Below, piece after piece: positions 18,235 to 24,210 of a DNA stretch of 51,151 nucleotides. A program made the position numbers and the translations under genes. The notes beneath the pieces were generated by a model. The model was not told the DNA's origin and ran no database searches. It saw only the letters and a list, made by a program, of their open reading frames with translations. The DNA is taken from positions 1 to 51,151 of the forward strand of contig CALJTX010000034.1 of assembly GCA_937975705.1 (NCBI GenBank). Reading direction: 5' to 3'. Source of the stretch: an uncultured Flavobacteriia bacterium. GTDB lineage: Bacteria > Bacteroidota > Bacteroidia > Flavobacteriales_D > Crocinitomicaceae. Positions within the stretch are counted from its first letter, which is position 1. The number at the start of each line of letters is the position of its first letter.

Positions 18235-18792
18235 TTAAAAAATCAATTGGAAAATGATGTGCGTCATGAGCAAACCTCCGATAAAGAAACCAATAACGGC
18301 GATAAGCGATGGGAGTTGCAAATTAGAAATACCGGAGATAGCGTGCCCTGAGGTACAACCACCCGCATAGCGAGAGCCAAAACCCACAAGTAAACCACCT
18401 ATGGCTAGCACTGTAAATCCTTTGAGGGTGAAAATAGCATCCCAACTGAATAACTCCAACGGTTGCACTTCCTTAGCCTTTGCAAAACCAAGTTCGGCTA
18501 AATCCTTGGCTGTACTTTCTGCAATTTGAAAACTAGAGCCGTCATTTAACATTGTATTTGCAAGATAGCCGCCAATAATTGCACCTATCAAAAAAACAAG
18601 ATTCCAAGATTGCGTTTTCCAATCAAAATCAAAAAATTTGACGCGTTTACCTGCACCTGCCAAGGTACAAATGGTGCGCAGATTAGAGGAAAACCCGAAA
18701 GTCTTGCCGAAAAACAGCATTAAAAACATGACCGCAGAAATGATGATTCCTGAGAACCACCACGGCCAAGGTTGCATTAAGAAATTGAGCAT
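18235..18792 (-). CDS. YeeE/YedE-type transporter half, N-terminal piece
   Basis: A 185-residue inner-membrane protein with about four to five hydrophobic segments. It contains NLRTICTLAG (Cys42) and GSRYAGGCTSGHAISG (Cys146). The second is the hallmark of the YeeE/YedE family. Together with Cys99 of the next gene, the split pair keeps three conserved cysteines, the number known to matter in the single-chain thiosulfate transporter YeeE. A 40-residue loop at about 80-120 is longer than needed and may face the periplasm. It starts 15 bases after the persulfide dioxygenase gene and belongs to the same operon. Confidence 0.88.
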   Translation of the reverse strand: MLNFLMQPWPWWFSGIIISAVMFLMLFFGKTFGFSSNLRTICTLAGAGKRVKFFDFDWKTQSWNLVFLIGAIIGGYLANTMLNDGSSFQIAESTAKDLAELGFAKAKEVQPLELFSWDAIFTLKGFTVLAIGGLLVGFGSRYAGGCTSGHAISGISNLQLPSLIAVIGFFIGGLLMTHIIFQLIF

Positions 18793-18807
18793 GGGTTTGG
18801 GTTTAAA

Positions 18808-20223
18808 TCAAATTTTATGGACTTTACTTTGGCAAATGAAATCTGTTTTTGGAACAGCTGTTTTAGAGATCGCTCCAAAACCGCCATCTACTTCAGTGAA
18901 ATTGCGGTAGCCGCGCGCTTGCAATATAGAAGCTGCAATCATGCTGCGGTATCCACCTGCACAATGCATAAAGAAGTGTTGATCTGGCTGTATATCTTTG
19001 GTCCAGTCGTTGATGTAAGCAAGTGGTTTGCTATAAGCATCCTCGACGTGCTCCGCTTCATACTCGCTTTCTTTGCGTACGTCGATCACTATAGATTCAC
19101 CTGCCTTAAATTGTGAAGCAAATTCATCAGCCGTTATGCGTGTTACTTGATCTACTACTTTTCCGGCTTCTTGCCAAGCTGCAAACCCACCTTCTAAGTA
19201 ACCCAATACTTTATCAAAACCCACACGACTCAAACGTGTGATTACTTCTTCTTCCATACCCACTTCTGTGATGAGTACAATTTCTTGCTTGACATCGCCG
19301 ATGAGCGCGCCAACCCACGGCGCGAAATCGCCGCGAATACCAATATTAATAGCTTGTGGTACAAAACCTTTATGAAAATCAGCAGCCGGGCGCGTATCTA
19401 AAATGAGGGCGTTGGTTGCTTCTACAATCGTTTCTAAAGCAGCCGGGCTGAGTGGAGTCATTGCCTTTTCTTTGACCGCTTCAAAACTATCATAACCCTT
19501 TTTATTCATGGCTACATTATGACCAAAATAAGCTGGAGGAGGCAACAAGCCATCGGTTACTGCTGCAATAAACGCCTCTTTGTTCGGCTGATTGAGCGCA
19601 TAATTCATTTTCTTCTGATTCCCTAGGGTATCAACTGTTTCTTTCATCATGTTTTTACCGCAAGCTGAGCCAGCACCATGTGCAGGATATACAGTTACGT
19701 GATCTGCCAAAGGCATGATTTTAGTCATTAAGGAATCGTAAAGTATACCTGCCAATTGTGCTTGGGTCATGTCGGCAGCTTTTTGAGCGAGGTCTGGGCG
19801 GCCAACATCTCCTAAAAAGAGGGTGTCTCCGGAAAAGATTGCTTCATCTTTTCCCTCCTCATTGATCAATAAAAATGTACTGCTCTCCATGGTATGTCCT
19901 GGCGTATGCAATACTTTAATTTTCACATTGCCAATTTCAAAAACCTGTCCGTCTTCAGCAACAATAGCCTCAAATTCAGTTTTGGCAGTAGGCCCATAAA
20001 CAATTGGGGCGCCGGTTTGCTTGCTCAAGTCGAGGTGGCCAGAAACAAAGTCAGCATGGAAATGCGTTTCAAAAATATATTTAAGTTTTACGCCATCAGC
20101 TGCAATGCGGTCCATGTAGGGCTGAGTTTCTCTAAGCGGATCGATGATAAATGCTTCTTGGTTGCTCACAACATAATATGCGCCTTGGGCTAAACAGCCT
20201 GTGTAAATTTGTTCGATTTTCAT
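18808..20223 (-). CDS. Persulfide dioxygenase-rhodanese fusion (CstB/ETHE1-like), copy A
   Basis: A 471-residue cytosolic enzyme. Residues 1-240 are an ETHE1-type metallo-beta-lactamase domain: THFHADFVSGH (His54, His56, Asp58), HTPGHT (His106) and SGDTLFLGDVGRPD (Asp133) supply the iron-site residues. A first rhodanese fold (about 275-365) has no active-site Cys. The second (about 370-455) has an active loop HCAGGYR. This three-part order is that of CstB-like enzymes, which oxidise low-molecular-weight persulfides to sulfite and thiosulfate. The final His of the usual HxHxDH is Phe59, as in copy B. The frame extends to 20298 but the ATG at 20223 aligns with copy B and was chosen. It is the first gene of a six-gene unit ending at 14562, and its promoter carries the shared palindrome. 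Confidence 0.92.
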   Translation of the reverse strand: MKIEQIYTGCLAQGAYYVVSNQEAFIIDPLRETQPYMDRIAADGVKLKYIFETHFHADFVSGHLDLSKQTGAPIVYGPTAKTEFEAIVAEDGQVFEIGNVKIKVLHTPGHTMESSTFLLINEEGKDEAIFSGDTLFLGDVGRPDLAQKAADMTQAQLAGILYDSLMTKIMPLADHVTVYPAHGAGSACGKNMMKETVDTLGNQKKMNYALNQPNKEAFIAAVTDGLLPPPAYFGHNVAMNKKGYDSFEAVKEKAMTPLSPAALETIVEATNALILDTRPAADFHKGFVPQAINIGIRGDFAPWVGALIGDVKQEIVLITEVGMEEEVITRLSRVGFDKVLGYLEGGFAAWQEAGKVVDQVTRITADEFASQFKAGESIVIDVRKESEYEAEHVEDAYSKPLAYINDWTKDIQPDQHFFMHCAGGYRSMIAASILQARGYRNFTEVDGGFGAISKTAVPKTDFICQSKVHKI

Positions 20224-20244
20224 TTTTGTTGGGTTTATAGGTAT

Positions 20245-20252
20245 CAAATGTA
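20245..20252 (-). promoter_or_regulatory. -7 promoter element for the copy A operon
   Basis: The reverse strand reads TACATTTG, a full match to the Bacteroidota -7 consensus TAnnTTTG. Start of transcription is expected near 20241, about 18 bases before the ATG at 20223. The palindrome at 20274-20289 is centred 36.5 bases upstream of the last G. A second full match (TAGTTTTG, 20266-20273) abuts the palindrome and is a less likely alternative. Confidence 0.65.
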
Positions 20253-20273
20253 TCAATTCAAAGTGCAAAACTA

Positions 20274-20289
20274 TGTAACAAGTGTTACA
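20274..20289. promoter_or_regulatory. Perfect palindromic operator, site 1 (Crp/Fnr-like)
   Basis: TGTAACAAGTGTTACA has perfect 6-base arms (TGTAAC and GTTACA) around AAGT, and also fits GTA-N8-TAC, the form bound by some Crp-superfamily regulators. It lies upstream of copy A at a predicted position near -41. The same motif with the same spacing to a -7 element occurs at 22072 and 23518. Confidence 0.75.
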
Positions 20290-20309
20290 AACAGTCATAA
20301 TTAACTAAG

Positions 20310-20537
20310 CTACTTCACCTCTTCGAAGGATACATCTTCGATACTAATTTGTTTTTCATTGTTATTCTTAGGTAGATTCGGCGCACATTGCCCGCCAAAA
20401 CAACCCACATTAAAATAAGCCATTAGGGTCATTACAGCCCCCATAAAGATAACAATGTAATCAAGCTGCCAAAGGCCTCCAATAAGCAAGTATCCGCCAA
20501 TTCCATATCGGAGTAATCTTAAAAAATCGATTTTCAT
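20310..20537 (-). CDS. Small YgaP-like (DUF2892) inner-membrane protein
   Basis: A 75-residue protein with two hydrophobic segments (about 12-28 and 28-44), followed by NVGCFGGQCAPN and a charged tail. It resembles the YgaP/DUF2892 transmembrane domain that in other bacteria is fused to a rhodanese and is linked to sulfide or thiol metabolism. The two cysteines of CFGGQC sit at the membrane edge and could carry sulfane sulfur. It lies between the two persulfide dioxygenase copies, 73 bases after copy B and behind that gene's terminator. No promoter element was seen of its own, so it may be made by read-through. Its leader is an A-rich stretch (20538-20560). Confidence 0.75.
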   Translation of the reverse strand: MKIDFLRLLRYGIGGYLLIGGLWQLDYIVIFMGAVMTLMAYFNVGCFGGQCAPNLPKNNNEKQISIEDVSFEEVK

Positions 20538-20560
20538 TTTTGTTTTTTTTTTGTTTTTAT

Positions 20561-20592
20561 AAAAAAAAGTAGGCCGCGTTTGCGGCCTACTT
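20561..20592 (-). terminator. Rho-independent terminator after copy B
   Basis: An 11-base perfect stem (AAGTAGGCCGC, 20567-20577, with GCGGCCTACTT, 20582-20592) encloses a 4-base loop. On the reverse strand it is followed by a run of eight T (20561-20568). It ends the transcript of the gene at 20611-22023 and separates the two persulfide dioxygenase units. Confidence 0.9.
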
Positions 20593-20610
20593 CAACATAT
20601 TTATAGCGAT

Positions 20611-22023
20611 TTACAATAGTGTACTCGGACAAACATATGCAGTTTTAGGCGCGTCTGTTTTTGAAATGGCAGCCATACCACCAATGACATCCACAAAATT
20701 GTGTATACCACGGCTTTTCAGAATACTTGCCGCAATCATACTGCGGTAGCCACCTGCGCAATGCAAGATGAAATACTCATTTTCAGGAAATTTCGCAAAG
20801 TGCTGATTGATTTCATTTAAAGGTATATTGACAACATCAACAACATGCTCTGCTTCAAACTCACTGCGCTTGCGCACATCAAAAGTGGGTATCTTTTCTT
20901 TATAATTAAGGGCAAATTCCTCGGCAGTAATGCGATTCACCGTATCGATTTCTCGACCTTCTGACTTCCATGCAGCAAAGCCACTATCTAAATAACCTAC
21001 GGCATGATCATAACCTACCCTTGACAAGCGGATAATCGCCTCCTTTTCTTGACCAGGTTCTGTAACCAATAAAATCTCTTGTTGAATATCAGTTATCATT
21101 TCACCGACCCACATGGCAAAATTACCATCTAAACCAATATTGATTGAATTTGGAATGAATCCCCGCGCAAATACGGCAGGATCTCTTGTATCCAATATCA
21201 GCGCTTCAGTTTCTGTTGCAACTAATTCAAAAGAAGAAGGTGAAAGTGCTTTATATCCGCGATCCATAATTGTATCTAAGGAATCATAACCTTGGATATT
21301 CATCAATACGTTTTTAGGGAAGTATCCCGGAGGCGCTGTTAGCCCTGTGAGCAATTCTTCGATGAATTCTTCTTTGGTCATGTCTGCGCGCAGAGCGTAA
21401 TTAGTTTTTTTCTGGTTCCCTAAGGTATCCGTTGTTTCTTTACTCATTTTTTTGCCACAGGCTGAACCAGCACCATGATTGGGATACACAATTAGGTCAT
21501 CTGCCAAAGGCATGATTTTATTGCGCAAAGAATCGAATAAATGTGCTGCTAATTTGCGTTCTGTTAAATCAGCAATGACATGCTGAGCAAGATCAGGCCT
21601 GCCAACATCGCCAATAAACAAAGTATCTCCAGTAATAATTCCGTGTTGCTTTCCTTTTTCGTCGATGAGCAAATAAGTAGTACTTTCCATGGTGTGGCCT
21701 GGTGTATGCAACACCTTTACAGTATAGGCCCCTACCTTGAATTCTTGATTATCTTGTGCAACTAAAGCTTCAAAACCTGGCTTTGCAGTTGGGCCATAAA
21801 CAATTGTGGCGCCTGTCTTCTTTGCTAAATCAAGATGACCCGAAACAAAATCTGCATGGAAATGCGTTTCAAAGACATACTTCACCTTGGCATTATCGGC
21901 ATTAGCACGATCAATATAAGGCTGAACTTCTCTCAAGGGGTCAAAAATGGCAGCTTCCCCGTTGCTCTCTAGATAGTATGCAGCGTGTGCTATACATCCA
22001 GTGTAAATTTGTTGTACTTTCAT
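20611..22023 (-). CDS. Persulfide dioxygenase-rhodanese fusion (CstB/ETHE1-like), copy B
   Basis: A 470-residue paralogue of the copy A enzyme, aligning end to end with it; by eye about 60-65% of the first 145 residues are identical. It keeps every key residue: THFHADFVSGH, HTPGHTMES, TGDTLFIGDVGRPD, a Cys-less first rhodanese fold, and the active loop HCAGGYR in the second. Both copies end with a further Cys (here AYVCPS, there DFICQS). Role: oxidation of glutathione- or other thiol-persulfide to sulfite in the cytosol. It has its own promoter with an operator at 22072 and a strong terminator at 20567, so it is a single-gene unit that can be made independently of copy A. Confidence 0.92.
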   Translation of the reverse strand: MKVQQIYTGCIAHAAYYLESNGEAAIFDPLREVQPYIDRANADNAKVKYVFETHFHADFVSGHLDLAKKTGATIVYGPTAKPGFEALVAQDNQEFKVGAYTVKVLHTPGHTMESTTYLLIDEKGKQHGIITGDTLFIGDVGRPDLAQHVIADLTERKLAAHLFDSLRNKIMPLADDLIVYPNHGAGSACGKKMSKETTDTLGNQKKTNYALRADMTKEEFIEELLTGLTAPPGYFPKNVLMNIQGYDSLDTIMDRGYKALSPSSFELVATETEALILDTRDPAVFARGFIPNSINIGLDGNFAMWVGEMITDIQQEILLVTEPGQEKEAIIRLSRVGYDHAVGYLDSGFAAWKSEGREIDTVNRITAEEFALNYKEKIPTFDVRKRSEFEAEHVVDVVNIPLNEINQHFAKFPENEYFILHCAGGYRSMIAASILKSRGIHNFVDVIGGMAAISKTDAPKTAYVCPSTLL

Positions 22024-22042
22024 AGTGTGTGATTTGATACAA

Positions 22043-22050
22043 CAAATTTA
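22043..22050 (-). promoter_or_regulatory. -7 promoter element for copy B
   Basis: The reverse strand reads TAAATTTG, a full match to TAnnTTTG. Transcription should start near 22039, about 16 bases before the ATG at 22023. The palindrome at 22072 is centred 36.5 bases upstream of the last G. Confidence 0.65.
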
Positions 22051-22071
22051 AGTTCAGCTCATAAACCAGTG

Positions 22072-22087
22072 TGTGACCCGAGTTACT
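22072..22087. promoter_or_regulatory. Palindromic operator, site 2 (imperfect)
   Basis: TGTGACCCGAGTTACT matches TGTAAC-N4-GTTACA at 10 of the 12 arm positions. It sits at the same distance from its -7 element as sites 1 and 3. The weaker match would predict weaker binding by the same regulator. Confidence 0.6.
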
Positions 22088-22104
22088 TTAAAAACTAACT
22101 TTCG

Positions 22105-23076
22105 TCAGTTCTTTAATATCCATAATAAACTCATTTGCAATACAAATACAAGAAGTGCAAATAGCAAGCCCCGCTGACCCGCCTTTAACAAACGAAACAC
22201 ATCTACTTTTAGACCTATAGCCGCCATTGCAATAGTAAGAATGATTTTTCCAATCGTTTCACTACCCTTTAAAAGGAATGATGGCAAGGGATAAAAACTC
22301 ACCAATACCGATATGCCAATAAAAACAATAAGGTACCAGGGTAATTGAAAGCTAAATTTTTGCTCATTAGACTTTCTAGAATCAAGCCAAACCATGAACA
22401 ATAAGGCCGGTGACAAAAGTGCAACCCGGGCCATTTTGTATACTAAAGCCAATTGACCAACTTCTTCTGAAACCGAAAAACCAGCGCCAGCCACATTACC
22501 TACAGAATGTAAAGACGCACCAATCAAGAAGGCCATTTGCTGCTCCAAAAGGGGGTAAAATTGAAAGAACAGCGGCAACAATACCATACCCAAAGAACCC
22601 AACAAGTTTACCGCAGCTAAGGAGATGGCAACATCTTCTTTATCTGCTTTGATTTTTGGCGCAAGTGCAGCAATCGCTGATGACCCACAAATAGCTGTGC
22701 CAAAACCGACTAACCAGCCCGTTTTTCCAGGACACGACAAAACTTTTGACAAATAATAGGCTGCCAATAAAACCAATAAAATCACGATGATAATTACTAT
22801 AAAATCCTTGGCGCCTATCGCTCCAATGGCTTTGTAATCGATGCTAAAGGCGAGTAACACAACCGACCATTCCAACATTTTTGCCGAACTCAAAGAGATA
22901 CCGGCATCAAGTTTACCTATTTTATTGACCTGTGGAGCCAAAAACATTCCTATTAAAAGGGCCAACAAGTAGGAATTGAGAAAGGAGGGCGTAAAACCAG
23001 ATAAAAAAATGGCTGTAAGTCCAAGACTTACAGCCAATAATATTCCAGGTAATTTAGAGCGCATACAAAAAGCCAT
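22105..23076 (-). CDS. YeiH-family putative sulfate exporter
   Basis: A 323-residue inner-membrane protein with about ten hydrophobic segments, of the YeiH family (Cons_hypoth698, PF03601). Conserved parts include LALLIGMFLAPQVNK, FGTAICGSSAIAALAP and GASLHSVGNVAGAGFS. Members are annotated as putative sulfate exporters and are often next to sulfur genes, but direct transport evidence is thin. It starts 4 bases after the lipoprotein rhodanese stop, so the two form an operon under site 3. The ATG at 23076 was taken; an alternative ATG lies at 23064. In this setting it could remove sulfate or sulfite made by persulfide oxidation. Confidence 0.88.
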   Translation of the reverse strand: MAFCMRSKLPGILLAVSLGLTAIFLSGFTPSFLNSYLLALLIGMFLAPQVNKIGKLDAGISLSSAKMLEWSVVLLAFSIDYKAIGAIGAKDFIVIIIVILLVLLAAYYLSKVLSCPGKTGWLVGFGTAICGSSAIAALAPKIKADKEDVAISLAAVNLLGSLGMVLLPLFFQFYPLLEQQMAFLIGASLHSVGNVAGAGFSVSEEVGQLALVYKMARVALLSPALLFMVWLDSRKSNEQKFSFQLPWYLIVFIGISVLVSFYPLPSFLLKGSETIGKIILTIAMAAIGLKVDVFRLLKAGQRGLLFALLVFVLQMSLLWILKN

Positions 23077-23080
23077 TCAA

Positions 23081-23476
23081 TTATGGTTTGGAAATAATTT
23101 TACCACCCCAAGAGGAGATGCCACCTTGCATATTGATCACGTTTTTAAAGCCGCTATCTACCATAACCTGACTTGCACCGGCACTTCGTCCGCCACTTCT
23201 GCAGTAGACAATATAGGTTTTGGATTTGTCCAACTTGGCTAATTGCTGCTTGAAAGTCGGGCTGTTGTAATCTATAAAAAGATCTGCACCTGAAATAACA
23301 CCTTGCTGCCATTCTGCCGGGGTACGTACGTCTATCACAATTGCTTTTTTCTCTGCCTTCATTTTAGGAAGCGCTGCAATTGGCGCATTTTGAAAAGAAG
23401 TTTGTGCAGAAGAAGCGCAAGACCATAATGTCAAGGTAAGTAAAGCAAGAATTGGGAATAATTTCAACATTTTCAT
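23081..23476 (-). CDS. Lipoprotein single-domain rhodanese (sulfurtransferase)
   Basis: A 131-residue exported rhodanese. A lipoprotein signal ends LTLWSC (Cys20), so the mature protein is lipid-anchored in the envelope. The rhodanese fold begins AIVIDVRTPAEWQQG and the active loop is YCRSGGRSAG with catalytic Cys92, followed by GGISSWGGK. It would transfer sulfane sulfur, for example from thiosulfate, in the periplasm, complementing the cytosolic fusions. It is the first gene of a two-gene unit with the YeiH gene. The operator at 23518 lies upstream. Confidence 0.9.
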   Translation of the reverse strand: MKMLKLFPILALLTLTLWSCASSAQTSFQNAPIAALPKMKAEKKAIVIDVRTPAEWQQGVISGADLFIDYNSPTFKQQLAKLDKSKTYIVYCRSGGRSAGASQVMVDSGFKNVINMQGGISSWGGKIISKP

Positions 23477-23488
23477 AATTAATTTTTA

Positions 23489-23496
23489 CAAAGGTG
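23489..23496 (-). promoter_or_regulatory. -7-like promoter element for the rhodanese-YeiH unit
   Basis: The reverse strand reads CACCTTTG, one mismatch from TAnnTTTG. Transcription would begin near 23485, leaving a leader of about 9 bases. The element lies 36.5 bases from the centre of the palindrome at 23518. A weak -7 element is what an activator-dependent promoter would show. Confidence 0.5.
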
Positions 23497-23517
23497 CAGT
23501 CATTCGCTGAACTGTAT

Positions 23518-23533
23518 TGTAACCGACGTTACA
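23518..23533. promoter_or_regulatory. Perfect palindromic operator, site 3 (Crp/Fnr-like)
   Basis: TGTAACCGACGTTACA is a perfect palindrome in its 6-base arms around CGAC. It directly abuts the T-run of the terminator of the preceding gene, so the intergenic space is fully used by terminator, operator and promoter. Confidence 0.75.
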
Positions 23534-23560
23534 CAAAAAAAAGCCACTTTCGTGGCTTTT
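23533..23560 (-). terminator. Rho-independent terminator after the chalcone-isomerase-like gene
   Basis: A 9-base stem (AAAAGCCAC with GTGGCTTTT) encloses a tetraloop that reads GAAA on the reverse strand. It is followed on that strand by a T-run. It ends the transcript of the gene at 23584-24147 and insulates the sulfur island. Confidence 0.85.
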
Positions 23561-23583
23561 GAACTGATTATTGAGAAATCGAG

Positions 23584-24147
23584 CTAGTCTTTGCCCAACA
23601 TTTCGTTTTTCAAGCTTTCTTGAACTGGAGGCGTTCCAAACCAAATGCCGAAGAGGGCTTTTTTGAAGTCTAGACCAGGAATAGTGCCTTTTACGTCGCC
23701 ATTTTTGGTGACGCGAACACCTTTTCCAGGAATGTAGTCAAGGTTGATTTTGTCGCCTTCTTTGATAGACTCACTGAAGAAACCAACAAATTTTTTAATT
23801 TCTTCTTTGCTCGCGTTGCCGTGCTTTGACGCTGCAAAACCTTCATTGACAGACTCAATGAAACGCTCACGGGTAACGCTACTTGAGACAATTTTAATAT
23901 GGATAGCCATTTCGGTGTCGTCGTAGATCACTTTTTTGGCATCGGTTGTTTTCTTAGGAAGATAAAGACCCGCTACATAAAGGTCCATGAAGTATTTTTC
24001 GCGCAAGCCTGCGCCGTTAATGACAAGATTCTCGCCATCTAATTTGAGTTCGGTATTAAAGCTAACGCCATGATACTTTTTTGTTTGGGCAAAGTAAGAC
24101 GCTGAAACTCCTAAAGTGAGCGCAAGAAAGAGTGTTAATTTTTTCAT
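23584..24147 (-). CDS. Exported chalcone isomerase-like protein
   Basis: A 187-residue protein with a signal peptide (1-20, ending SYFAQ) and a chalcone isomerase-like fold (Chalcone_3, PF16036). Typical parts are LVINGAGLREKYFMDLYVAGLYLP, IVSSSVTRERFIESVNEGF and the closing IPGLDFKKALFGIWFGTPP. Bacterial members are periplasmic, probably bind fatty acids or similar hydrophobic ligands, and lack proven chalcone isomerase activity. It lies 48 bases after the helicase gene, with an inverted repeat in between, and ends at a clear terminator. No link with the adjacent sulfur genes is evident. Confidence 0.88.
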   Translation of the reverse strand: MKKLTLFLALTLGVSASYFAQTKKYHGVSFNTELKLDGENLVINGAGLREKYFMDLYVAGLYLPKKTTDAKKVIYDDTEMAIHIKIVSSSVTRERFIESVNEGFAASKHGNASKEEIKKFVGFFSESIKEGDKINLDYIPGKGVRVTKNGDVKGTIPGLDFKKALFGIWFGTPPVQESLKNEMLGKD

Positions 24148-24158
24148 TGTTCTTTTAA

Positions 24159-24210
24159 TTTTGGGGTTTAGTGTGGTGAAAATACGAAAGAAAAGTTAAT
24201 CACCCCAAAA
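24159..24210. repeat. Inverted repeat bridging helicase stop and next start
   Basis: TTTTGGGGT (24159-24167) is the reverse complement of ACCCCAAAA (24202-24210), with 34 bases between. The downstream side on the reverse strand has no T-run, so it is not a standard terminator. It may fold the mRNA near the ATG at 24147, or be chance. Confidence 0.3.

Noticed and set aside
20266..20273. TAGTTTTG (reverse) as the main promoter of the copy A operon
   Set aside because: It abuts the palindrome, whereas the TACATTTG at 20245 has the same spacing as the other two promoters. It could still be a minor start.
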